From contig CATNEN010000038.1 of assembly GCA_950097015.1 (NCBI GenBank), forward strand, positions 27,744,501 through 27,808,500: DNA of 64,000 nucleotides. The letters run 5' to 3'. Positions within the stretch are counted from its first letter, which is position 1; each line of letters starts with the position of its first letter. The stretch is from Macrostomum hystrix (Eukaryota > Platyhelminthes > Macrostomidae). Positions 47,319 through 57,843 of this stretch are shown here, piece after piece. The position numbers and the translations under genes were made by a program. The notes beneath the pieces were generated by a model. That model made no database searches. It was not told the origin of the DNA and saw nothing but the letters and a program-made list of their open reading frames with translations.

Positions 47319-47478
47319 CACTTGTAATAGAAGTAACGGACTCACAAAAAGTCCATTCCGTTACCAAGTCCGTTACCTAACAAAAAAAGTAACTTCCGGT
47401 AGTAACGCTTCTAAAAACGTAACTTCCGGTAGTAACGGAGGAACGGAGGAACGGAAGTTGCCCAACACTGCATATAGT

Positions 47479-50400
47479 ACAGAACAATAAGAAAGAAACC
47501 ACGACCACGTGGCCATGCATGGTTCTGAATTTGAAAACAATATGATTTCTATGAAATCGTCCTGAAATTAAGCTCGTAAATAAAACGGATGATCTCGGAC
47601 TGTGGTTCGACAACGCTAAACCTTTGTTGTCCTTTTTATCGTCAACAATGATATAAAATAACGATGTGCCAAAGATGAGCACAAGTCTAGTTATCTTCTT
47701 ATAATATAAGTTTTAATTACTAATCATTTGTCGTGGTTCGTTACGATCATTTACCTACACAGCAGATTTTTTTCAACATTACTTTCGCAGTGCATTAGCG
47801 TGTCGAAAGGCGCTGTTTTTACATTATTATATAATAGCTCACATGCTCTGACTTACAACTGCAGCATGATGTGCACTGCGAGTGAATTGCGAATCTATTG
47901 CGAGAGCTGCAATTAACGAGCCCGATTAATTCGTAATTAGTAATTCGCTGTGTACGACCGTTTTTCCCTCGATCTGATGTGCACATTGGCTCATAATTTG
48001 CTTAGTAAACATTTGTTGTTGCATGCCGAGCTTTATTATTTGCATGTAAATTAAAAAACGAGGTGACATCGTCACAGATCATACTAGTTTCGACACGGGT
48101 CCCGCCGATTCAAGTATTTTCATAAGTAATTTAGTAATTAAAAGAAAATTTATAATTAATGAACTGTACGTTGCGCAACGATTATGTAATATTTCCCACC
48201 CTATTTCTCCCCAAGCTTGCTGTACAACGTGGGGCCAATCAGAGCGCGGCCGGGCTTGTTTATACACTGTACTGCAGGGTCAAGGCTGGCCGTCAGCGGA
48301 GACTTTTTCCATCACGGTTCACGCAAATGATGTTTGAATTGTCCCCCTATACATATGTATAATCTCTTCTTCTTTCGTTCCACGTTCGGCGCATTCCGAC
48401 ATATTCGGACGCGGTTGCCCGCAGTCCCCCTGCTACTTTCCCCCATAAACAATCTTACTTTCTTGTGATATATTTGAACATGCTAACTTATTTTTATCAT
48501 GCATGTTCTTTTATAATACGAGAACTTCGTAAGCAGTTTATTCCAATTGCCAATCAGCAAAGTTAGTCGTTGTTTTGCCATATATAACTTCCGATAATAG
48601 TAATAATCATTAAATATTCCGGAACGTTCGATGTGCATTTTGTTGTCTACAGTTTCGAGCGATCGTAAAGATTTTTCTTTATAAATATTTGATGAATGTT
48701 TCTTTATCTGAAACATGATACGTACTGTGTAGTGTGTATATACACTACAGCTTTTTTATTAACGCATGCTAGCTAGTAACTATACGAGTAATGTATATGT
48801 GTCTACTCGAATGCTTTGAGTCGCTACTCTCTCTACGCCATTCAGCCACTGTAAACACAAGGACAACTGAAGTTACGTTATATATCTACGTTATTAATAC
48901 GCTATAATATAGGTTCAGGTTGTCCTTGTGTAAACATATCGCTATTCTCATGGTTTTACGGTATTAGAAAATATACAAAAATTACCTTTCCCAATAAGGT
49001 GCGAATTTCAGAAAGGACCAGCAGGAATTGTTCATATTATTATCGTAATATCTGTTTATAATTAAGAGGTCTATAAGTTGTGCGTAATTTTTTGAGCAGA
49101 TATAATCGCCGCGTATATTACAAACTGATTCTCTACAATATTGTTTCTAAATTATTTTATCTTTAATCTATATTATATGCGTCAATTGTAACATAGATTT
49201 TTAACGTCTAGATCGTTTATTTATAATTAACTATATTAATTATACTTGGCGATGCATCCATGCAGTAGTGTGTTTATAGTCAGCTGAAGGTACAAATCGT
49301 TATATACCCACAACAAAATTTAGTTTAAGCGGGGAAATCTGATTCCTCAAAACAAAAGGAAGGAACAAAAGGAACAAAGGAACAAAATATTATTAATATG
49401 AATATAATAATATTAATATTAATAATATTATTATTATGTAGATAGTACGTATTTTAAGGGCGGCAATTTATTTGATAAATATTGTTTAAATTGTGCATGC
49501 AGCAGCCACTAGTGACGTCGTTTTCCACTCGAAGAGAAGACCTTTTTAACTCGATGAAACTTTTTTGAGAATTGAGCTCTTTTTCCGGAAACGCCTCAAC
49601 CTATCAATCACTGATTTTCCATAGTTATCCTGCCGGCTAAGATAAAGTGACCAAATCTTATATGTGTGAATTTTTAGTGCTGACCATTTCCTGGAATTTT
49701 AACTATAGGTTTTATAGACGAGAATAGAAACCGACTGAATTGCTGAAAATAGGGAATTTAGTTTTTTTCAAAAGTCCTTGCAATGTTGCTTAATGTATTG
49801 AATGATATATACTATTTACTGTTTTGATTTCGCAAACCAATTGACTGCGAGGCAAGAAGGATATTGATTTTTGAGATTTAAAATAAAAGTACATTTGCGA
49901 GATCAATGATAACTTTTTACAACGTGACTAGTTTTTATTTTATGAATTTTTTGGAGGCCTTTGGCAGTACACTTTTTAACTAACTCATTTATTCATTTTC
50001 CGCGGTGATTTGAAAGAAATCACGGCCTTTTTCTGTATTCGGTTTCGTGTGTTTAGCTTGTTTTCGTTACAGAAATTCCGGAACATTCTAACGTTTGCTA
50101 TAAGAGTTTATGACTCTCACACTTTAGTACATGATTTCGCATATATAATGTAACATTATTAATCTTTTGTTTCTTTACAGCAGTGACTTTCATGATGCAA
50201 TCGTTGAAATAGAATTGTAGGCCAGCTCATGATATTAGGCCAGCTCTTTGGTTAATTGGTGTCATGTAACTCTTATATACTATACATAGTAAATAATTAA
50301 TTCTGTGTGCATTCCTTTTGCAACAAAACTTTGTGGCCCATGATTTGTACTATTTTACAGCTTTTAGGCTTAGATGTTACTGCCAGCGTTATATAGTCTA

Positions 50401-50652
50401 GCTGACTAACCGAACCTCGGTCATAAATTTCAGGTCCACAACATAAAAAAGTCATATGGACACGTTGTGGTTCTTGTAGTTTCACTACGGACTGTGTCTT
50501 TTCATTGGAAAATAAACGAAATAGATAAATAAAAACGATTTATTTTTTTGCGCAGAGAATAATCAAGCAATAATGTACAGTACCAAGAAAAAACTATAAC
50601 AACTAAGAGCAGACATACATTTTTTTCATTGAAAAGTCAAAGCTCTCAAAAG
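47479..50652. other. Gene-free right flank of the nested transposons
   Basis: AT-rich (including an ATTAATATTAATAATATT run near 49410). No exon of the minus-strand helical-protein gene or other gene recognised. Confidence 0.45.
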
Positions 50653-50780
50653 GAGGTGACTTGCACGACAATTGACTCCAAATCCTTCTCTCCGCGGCTG
50701 CGCCTCAAATGAATGTGGCCTCGCCGCTGATGGAGCTGATCAGGGACCTTGGTGTTGAGACACTTGCGTCATGACCACCC
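50653..50780 (-). mobile_element. SINE head fragment
   Basis: CTCAAATGAATGTGGCCTCG, then GAGCTGATCAGGGACCTTGG and a decayed A-box region. Truncated on the tail side. Confidence 0.7.
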
Positions 50781-51203
50781 ACTAAACACACATATATGAT
50801 GTGTGTAAGGGATTAAAATTGGTTCTTCTATTTTGGGATTTTTAGTTCCCTATTACGAGCTCCGTGCGATTGTACATGGCATGCGTTGGAGATAGAAATA
50901 CGAGTACTGTATCGAGTGAGAGATGTGCCAGCTGTTCACAACACAGAGGATACAATTTCATTTTCGTATATTAGCAATTTCAGTACTTCCACTTCGTTAG
51001 ACACAAAAATAAGATTTGAATTTAAAATTGATGATGGAAATTTCGTTTTAAATTTGACGTGCTACACTGTATAAAAAAGCAAGTGAGTTATTCACGCGGT
51101 ATCAATTAATTTATGCTCGATAGCGTGCAATAAAATTACAGGTGCAAAAGTACAAAGGAATCTAACAGAATCAGTTATGATATGCATCGATCGTCGGATT
51201 GTT

Positions 51204-51209
51204 TTTATT
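51204..51209 (-). terminator. Candidate polyadenylation signal of the GPCR gene
   Basis: AATAAA on the minus strand (TTTTAATAAAAACAATCC), 15 bp past the GPCR stop codon; close, but the only good match nearby. Confidence 0.45.
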
Positions 51210-51224
51210 AAAAGAAAGCTTCGA

Positions 51225-54200
51225 TCACTCGGGTCCAACGCATGAGTCATCTTTATTTGAACCAATCGCGGCGTTGGGCCTTCTAAACTCGCCGGCGCCT
51301 GCGCTAGCTACAAGAAGTAGGGTGCGCGAATTGCAACTATTGTAAGTTGTTGATCGACCAATTAGGAAAGGAGTTTCAGATAGTTGACACTGCTGGTCCT
51401 TGACGTCCGCATTGGTCAAGTTTGACGCCAGTGCAGTGGTCGGCGTCTCTGACCTAGTCGCTGTGTAATTAAAAGAATTACACCTGGGAATTGGTGGCTG
51501 CTCGCGAGTTGGTTGAAACGATAATGACAGATTGTGCCGCAGCTGATGCTGCTGATACATCACGGAGCTGGTTCGTCGAGAGCGCATATCCGAGCGGCCC
51601 CTGGCGCACGGACAGCAGCAGCAGAAGCGACGCAGATAGAAATTGCAGACTGGGTCGCAGGACTGGATGTACAGGAATGGATTAACGGCGCTGTTGCAGA
51701 GAAGAAGCCACCAGCACACCTGACATTTTTCAAGGAAGAATTAAAACTTGATTGCTAAAGTTTTCTTGACCAATAGCTCACTCCGTGACTGCATGCGCCC
51801 AATGTGGCCACGCCGCGGAATCGAGCTCAGGAATCGACCTTGGCGCGAGTGGCAAACGCGTAAACCAACTCTGCCACTCACCCCCTTTCAATATCTACTA
51901 AAGGAATCAATCGAAACATCATCTTTGCACTAGATGGCCATAGACTAAATTTCTCACTTTTGTTAGCTTCTTTGGTCGACATGTCTATGGCCAAGATGGA
52001 CATGCATTTAATGTAAAAACAGTAAAATAAGTCATCTGTACTCAGCATCTTCTTAAAAGCCAGCTTTATAAGCCTGGTATTTCACCATTTTTCTTTCACT
52101 CTCGACAATCCGTTTTCTTTGCGGTGTTCAGTTCTATTCTGTTCTGTAACAAAATTAATTTAGCTTACACTCCTTCACCTAACTGCAACAGGAAGCAGCT
52201 ACGGGAGGTTTGTGGTCGCAAAGTATTTTACTTTGAAAAATGGCAATGCCTGCTATAGGCCAGCGAATGTACTTTTAGCATCTGGTTACTTAGAATGCGA
52301 ATGTTCTTAGCCTCTGTCAGAAATTCACGGAGTAGGAACTATCAGTGCCTGAATAAAATGCTAATGTCTGCACCAATGCTGCTTGCATTAAATAAGCCTA
52401 GTAAATAGTAGGCATTTTAGTTTTTAACACTTCAATTCAAGCTATTTGGTATGTGCAGCTTAAATATAGAAAGATGCTTTAGTTTAAAAGTGTACCTACG
52501 ATTATTTACTGAGGGCGAATTTTAATGATCTCAGGAGATCAATTTTGATTTGGGGCATTGCCATCATTTGGGGCATTGCCACCATGGATTTGGGGGATTT
52601 CCAGCATGGATTTGGGGCATTGCCACCATGGATTTGGGGGATTTCCAGCATGGATTTGGGGCATTGGCACCATGGATTTGGGGGATTTCCAGCATGGATT
52701 TAGGGCATTGGCACCATGGATTTGGGGGATTTCCAGCATGGATTTAGGGCATTGGCACCATGGATTTGGGGCATTGCCACCATGGATTTGGGGGATTTCC
52801 AGCCTGGATTTGGGGGATTTCCAGCATGAATTCGGGGGATTTCCACCATGGATTCGGGGGATTACAACCATGGATTTGGGGGATTTCCAGCATGGATTTG
52901 GGGCATTGTCACCATGGATTTGGGGGATTTCCAGCATGGATTTAGGGCATTGTCACCATGGATTCGGGGGATTAACACCATGGATTTGGGGGATTTCCAG
53001 CATGGATTTAGGGCATTGGCACCATGGATTTGGGGGATTTCCAGCATGGATTTAGGGCATTAGCACCATGGATTTGGGGGATTGCCACCATAAATTTGGG
53101 GGATTTCCAGCATGGATTTGGGGGATTTCCACCATGGATTTGGGGGATTTCCAGCATGGATTTAGGGCATTGTCACCATGGATTCGGGGGATTAACACCA
53201 TGGATTTGGGGGATTTCCAGCATGGATTTAGGGCATTGGCACCATGGATTTGGGGGATTTCCAGCATGGATTTAGGGCATTAGCACCATGGATTTGGGGG
53301 ATTGCCACCATAAATTTGGGGGATTTCCAGCATGGATTTGGGGGATTTCCACCATGGATTCGGGCGATTACCACCATGGATTTGGGGGATTTCCAGCATG
53401 GATTTGGGGCATTGTCACCATGGATTTGGGGGATTTCCAGCATGGATTTAGGGCATTGTCACCATGGATTCGGGGGATTAACACCATGGATTTGGGGGAT
53501 TTCCAGCATGGATTTAGGGCATTGGCACCATGGATTTGGGGGATTTCCAGCATGGATTTAGGGCATTAGCACCATGGATTTGGGGGATTGCCACCATAAA
53601 TTTGGGGGATTTCCAGCATGGATTTGGGGGATTTCCACCATGGATTTGGGGGATTTCCAGCATGGATTTAGGGCATTGTCACCATGGATTCGGGGGATTA
53701 ACACCATGGATTTGGGGGATTTCCAGCATGGATTTAGGGCATTGGCACCATGGATTTGGGGGATTTCCAGCATGGATTTAGGGCATTAGCACCATGGATT
53801 TGGGGGATTGCCACCATAAATTTGGGGGATTTCCAGCATGGATTTGGGGGATTTCCACCATGGATTCGGGCGATTACCACCATGGATTTGGGGGATTTCC
53901 AGCATGGATTTAGGGCATTGCCACCATAAATTTGGGGGATTTCCAGCATGGATTTGGGGCATTGCCACCATGGATTTGGGGGATTTCCAGCATGGATTTG
54001 GGGGATTTCCAGCATGAATTCGGGGGATTTCCACCATAAATTTGGGGGATTTCCAGCATGGATTTGGGGGATTTCCAGCATGGATTTGGGGGATTTCCAC
54101 CATGGATTCGGGGGATTTCCAGCATGGATTTAGGGCATTGTCACCATGGATTCGGGGGATTAACACCATGGATTTGGGGGATTTCCAGCATGGATTTAGG

Positions 54201-55718
54201 GCATTGGCACCATGGATTTGGGGGATTAACACCATGGATTTGGGGGATTTCCAGCATGGATTTAGGGCATTGGCACCATGGATTTGGGGGATTTCCAGCA
54301 TGGATTTGGGGCATTGTCACCATGGATTTGGGGGATTTCCAGCATGGATTTAGGGCATTGGCACCATGGATTTGGGGGATTTCCAGCATGAATTCGGGGG
54401 ATTTCCACCATGGATTCGGGGGATTACCACCATGGATTTGGGGGATTTCCAGCATGGATTTGGGGCATTGTCACCATGGATTTGGGGGATTTCCAGCATG
54501 GATTTAGGGCATTGTCACCATGGATTCGGGGGATTAACACCATGGATTTGGGGGATTTCCAGCATGGATTTAGGGCATTGGCACCATGGATTTGGGGGAT
54601 TTCCAGCATGGATTTAGGGCATTAGCACCATGGATTTGGGGGATTGCCACCATAAATTTGGGGGATTTCCAGCATGGATTTGGGGGATTTCCACCATGGA
54701 TTCGGGCGATTACCACCATGGATTTGGGGGATTTCCAGCATGGATTTAGGGCATTGTCACCATGGATTTGGGGGATTTCCAGCATGAATTCGGGGGATTA
54801 CCACCATGGATTTGGGGGATTGCCACCATGGATTTGGGGGATTTCTAGCATGAATTCGGGTGATTGCCACCATGGATTTAGTTGGTTGTCACAAAGAATT
54901 CTGCTCACCTGGAACAGGTGAAACAGTGGTCGACCAGGCGAGAACAAGTTAGCTGAGACGGCACACCTCAGTAACACCATGGCCATGCAAGGCAACCACA
55001 TGGTGGTGTAGATTGAGTCGAACAGTATCAGCCATCTTCCAGCCTTGCGACTAGCCTTATTGGCCTGCCTAATCATGGAGTTGTGCCTGGCAAACTGGGC
55101 CAATCCGTCCTGTACATTGAAGAATAGGCGCTTGCGTCTGGTCATGCGATGATAGACCAGGCCGCTACTAATGACAGTAGCCGCGAATGGTAGAAAGAAT
55201 TGCACCAGAACGCCGCCTAGTTGAATGCCCAGGTGTTCCTCGTATTGTACAGCGCAGGTAGCAGCATCGGGTTCAGTAGCATTGGCAGCTTCCGGCCAAA
55301 GTAGAATGAGAGGCGTATGAAAATTTGCCAGCATGAATGCTCCAGTGAGGATGCACAGAATTTTTCTTCTAGTCTGCAGTTTCTGATAGCGCAACGGCTC
55401 GAACACCAGGACGCAACGGTCGAAACTGAGAATGGCCACGCAATAGGAGGACATGCTGCACAATAGGTAGTCCAGTATTAGATAGGGTTTGCACAGCAAC
55501 CCGGGTAAAGGCCATTGGAATGCGTTCAACGTGAACACGGCGTAGATCGGCACATCGACTAGGCAGACTAGCAGGTCGATGCCTGCCATCATCGTGATGA
55601 TGAAGAAATAGGGACTGGACGCTCGACCGAAGCGACCCATGCCGTAGATGACGGCGATGTTGCCAGCGGTGCCTAGCAACACCATGGTCGAGATGGCTGT
55701 GGCTGAGACTGCCAACAT
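51225..55718 (-). CDS. Class A (rhodopsin-like) G protein-coupled receptor
   Basis: Two exons on the minus strand, 54909-55718 and 51225-51719, joined in phase 0 (FHLFQ|VCWWLLL), 434 aa. Seven membrane helices: TM1 with GTAGNIAVIYGM, TM2 with GIDLLVCLVDVP, the TM3 cysteine in GLLCKPYL, and FDRCVLVFEPLRY where DRY is expected (Tyr replaced by Cys). TM4-TM5 are separated by a loop with NAT and one Cys, a basic third loop follows, and TM6 has WLPCMAMVLL. The second exon starts in TM7 with NSAVNPFLYI (NPxxY), then a CCCCPC palmitoylation-like cluster and a 130-residue Ser/Thr-rich tail. Looks nearest to amine/peptide-type receptors, but no ligand-defining residue is clear. The single intron splits TM6 from TM7 and is mostly a 22-bp array. 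Confidence 0.85.
51795..51886 (-). mobile_element. SINE head fragment in the GPCR intron
   Basis: AATGTGGCCACGCCGCGGAA, TCGAGCTCAGGAAT and GGCAAACGCGTAAACC followed by CTCTGCCACTCACCCCC: A and B boxes are recognisable, the body is missing. Confidence 0.75.
52545..54888. repeat. 22-bp minisatellite filling the GPCR intron
   Basis: About 106 copies of ATGGATTTGGGGGATTTCCA+GC and the related ATGGATTTAGGGCATTGTCA+CC, alternating in blocks of several hundred bp that are themselves repeated (for example 52990-53290 and 53500-53790). It ends about 20 bp from the splice donor at 54908. Overlapping open frames on both strands are repeat artefacts. Confidence 0.95.
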
Positions 55719-56510
55719 GTTCGCTCTGACTGTCTTCTGTCGATTTGTTGACTGTCAATTGGAGAGACTTAAAGATGACACACTTTTTTGTCTATAGAAG
55801 AAGATTATATTTTAGGGAATAGATTTGAAAAGCTGAGAGGATAATTGGACGACCGAAGGCCAGCCAATCAGAAACGCGCTCACGGCAATCATTGAAGGCG
55901 ATGTAGAAGTAAAGCGACAAGATAAAACTACGTATAAGAATAGGCTGCAATTATATAACCATGAAATGAGAAAGCTCAGGCGAAAGTGTTACACAGAAAA
56001 AAGGAAATAAGAGGTTGAGATTTTTTAGGGTAAGATCGTGAAAAGAAAAATGAGAGAGGCATGAACGAGAGAAGGTTTAAGATTTCCCGTCTAAGCCGGA
56101 GACTTCCTTTATTTTTAATATAATTTTTGCTTCCACTACTTCACAGTTTTACAATTTTAAGCACCTATCGCAAGTTTAGGAAAAATATGGGTATTCCTTA
56201 CGAGTACTATACTATATAGTGTTTAATAAACAATACTATAATAGTATGATTGTGTGTTCTATTATAGAATTTGGGTGCGCTCAAGCAATGAGTATTGTGA
56301 GCTGTCAGGCTTAAATTTATTGAGTAGACTGTCAGTTTTTAATTAAAGCTTTCCTATTCGCTCAGCAGGAAAAATGCTACGGCTGATTGAGTGAAATTCA
56401 GCCCGAATTTTCGGGACAGTTAATTGAGCGTCAAATATTCCCTGTCATGAACTAGGGAATGAAGTGTTATATTAGAAAACTAGTGTTCAAGGAAGATAAG
56501 ACACTAGCAC
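55719..56510. other. 5' flank of the GPCR gene
   Basis: No exon recognised. A CCAATCA motif near 55865 is the only promoter-like element noticed. Confidence 0.35.
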
Positions 56511-56524
56511 CGTGATGGTGTTAT

Positions 56525-56630
56525 GGTGGTGCAGATGTACACACCTGTGCGAGTGTGCGCCTGCGTACAGTGTCTTTGCTCAGGAGTCAGCGGAACGGGC
56601 AGAATTGCCTCCTCGCTGGCTGTGCAGGTT
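56525..56630 (+). mobile_element. SINE body fragment, opposite orientation
   Basis: Inverse of the SINE middle: GATGTACACACCTGTGCGAG, CGCCTGCGTAC, CTCAGGAGTCAGCGGAACGG, GCAGAATTGCCTCCTCGCTGG. Neither end is present. Confidence 0.7.
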
Positions 56631-56777
56631 GGGCGCCTATGGAGTCCATGGACTGGAAAGCTGTACATACGCAGCCTTTAGATACGCCGCGCAATACAAG
56701 ACCACAGTGTCTTGACTTAGCGGCAGGGAGCCTCCATGACGGACGCAGCGAGGAGGCGGCCGGTGCCGCCCATATCG

Positions 56778-57464
56778 CTAACCCCTGGCAGCCGGACGGC
56801 CTCCAGCGAGGCGGTGCCGCTCAGGGTGGTCCGTCGGTCGGTTCCGAGCGCGATCTCCCTCGCCATAGGCTGGGAAGAAATCAGCTCGGCCGGTATTGCG
56901 GAGGAAGTGGGCGAGCTGTGGAATGCTCTCGGGCGAGCAGGCTTCGACTAGGGTCGGCACCGGCCCGAGATGTTTTAGCCTAGCCCGGGTGAAGGCCGGG
57001 CAGTGGCAGATGAAATGCTCGGCGTTTTCACGTCCGGAGCAGCAGAAGGGACACGTTTCCTCGGGCACATGGCCTTGGAGGTAGCGGTGTCTGGTGAAGC
57101 AGCCATGTCCCGAGAGGGCCATGGTGACTGCTCTCAGGTCTCTGCGATTTAGCCTAAGCAAGGCTTTACGCAGGTTACTAGAGGGGGTTGGCACCGCAGC
57201 CCTGGACTGGCGACAGTTCAGGGTGCTAGACCACCTCCTTCGGTGTTGGGTCTCCATCCAGCGGTTGATGTTGGAGTTTACCACAGAAATAGGGATCGGG
57301 GCCTCCGGGCCCGGGCCCATCAGGGAGCTGGCTGCTCCAGCCTTTGCAAGCTGGTCCGCCATCTCATTCCCTGTGAGCCCGGGACCACAGGGTCTGGTGG
57401 CAGTTCTATTGTTCAAGCTTTCGTGGGACAGAATATGAAAGTTGGGACTTTGATAAAGAAACAA
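56778..57464 (-). pseudogene. LINE retrotransposon fragment (RNase H and C-terminal CCHC-like region)
   Basis: 228-codon minus-strand frame. Near its start [18 protein letters not shown] is the end of a retrotransposon RNase H domain. A basic linker follows, then TRHRYLQG and [21 protein letters not shown], the cysteine/histidine motif that follows RNase H in I/R1-type LINEs. The reverse transcriptase and endonuclease are absent and there is no natural start, so it is a 5'-truncated insertion. GC-richer than its surroundings, and near a SINE fragment. Confidence 0.8.
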
Positions 57465-57843
57465 TAGTGCGGATTGAGTGCGACGATAGCGTAGGTTAGG
57501 TACTTTCGGTACAGTCTTGTCATTTATTGAATTTTTTTATTAGTTCTTATCAGTAAGCTTAAGTTTCCTGCCGACGGGACCTCATTTTCTGCGGATTATA
57601 TGGACGCAAAAAAACGAGAAGAAAACTATGAAAAAATTAAAGGACAAGCCGAAACTGTTAAAAAAAAAGATTATCACTAAAACTCCAGCAGCCTAGTAGA
57701 TTAGCCTGGGCAGGATTGCGTAGAATTTACCAGCTAAACCAAACTTCCAATCATGTCCGCATGCGGCACGGCTGAACCATTCTGTATCCGACTGGCTTTT
57801 CCTAATGCGCCTTTATCGACTCAAACAGATGGTTCACGGAGAC
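57465..57843. other. Gene-free spacer
   Basis: Nothing recognised. Confidence 0.4.

Larger units (their letters stand above)
25474..47325. mobile_element. 21.8-kb KDZ (Kyakuja-Dileera-Zisupton) DNA transposon, 25481-47318, with 7-bp target duplication
   Basis: The left end begins CACCCGTGTTACACTCCG at 25481 and the right end is its inverse, finishing CGGAGTGTAACACGGGTG at 47318. Both are flanked by CACTTGT (25474-25480 and 47319-47325), a 7-bp target duplication. The outer 860 bp at each end are inverted copies that agree at every stretch compared, then both arms enter the same 10-bp array. Between the arms lie a spliced KDZ transposase (minus strand), a convergent five-exon gene (plus strand) and passengers: a Penelope-like relic, a mariner-type element and a SINE. 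Intact ends, matching arms and an open transposase frame suggest a fairly recent insertion. Confidence 0.9.
23843..47478. mobile_element. hAT element (23851-47470) with 8-bp target duplication, split by a KDZ element
   Basis: The left end starts CAGTGTTGGGCAAGTTACT at 23851 and the right end finishes GTTGCCCAACACTG at 47470, the inverted terminus typical of hAT transposons. The flanks are an exact 8-bp duplication, CATATAGT at 23843-23850 and 47471-47478, the length hAT elements make. Subterminal copies of GTAACTTCCGGTA lie at both ends. Without the inner insertion the element is only about 1.8 kb, with just the 3' part of a transposase, so it was an internally deleted copy before it was itself hit. 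Confidence 0.88.

Noticed and set aside
52550-54921. Many overlapping 60-170-codon open frames on both strands
   Set aside because: All are readings of the 22-bp array in the GPCR intron.
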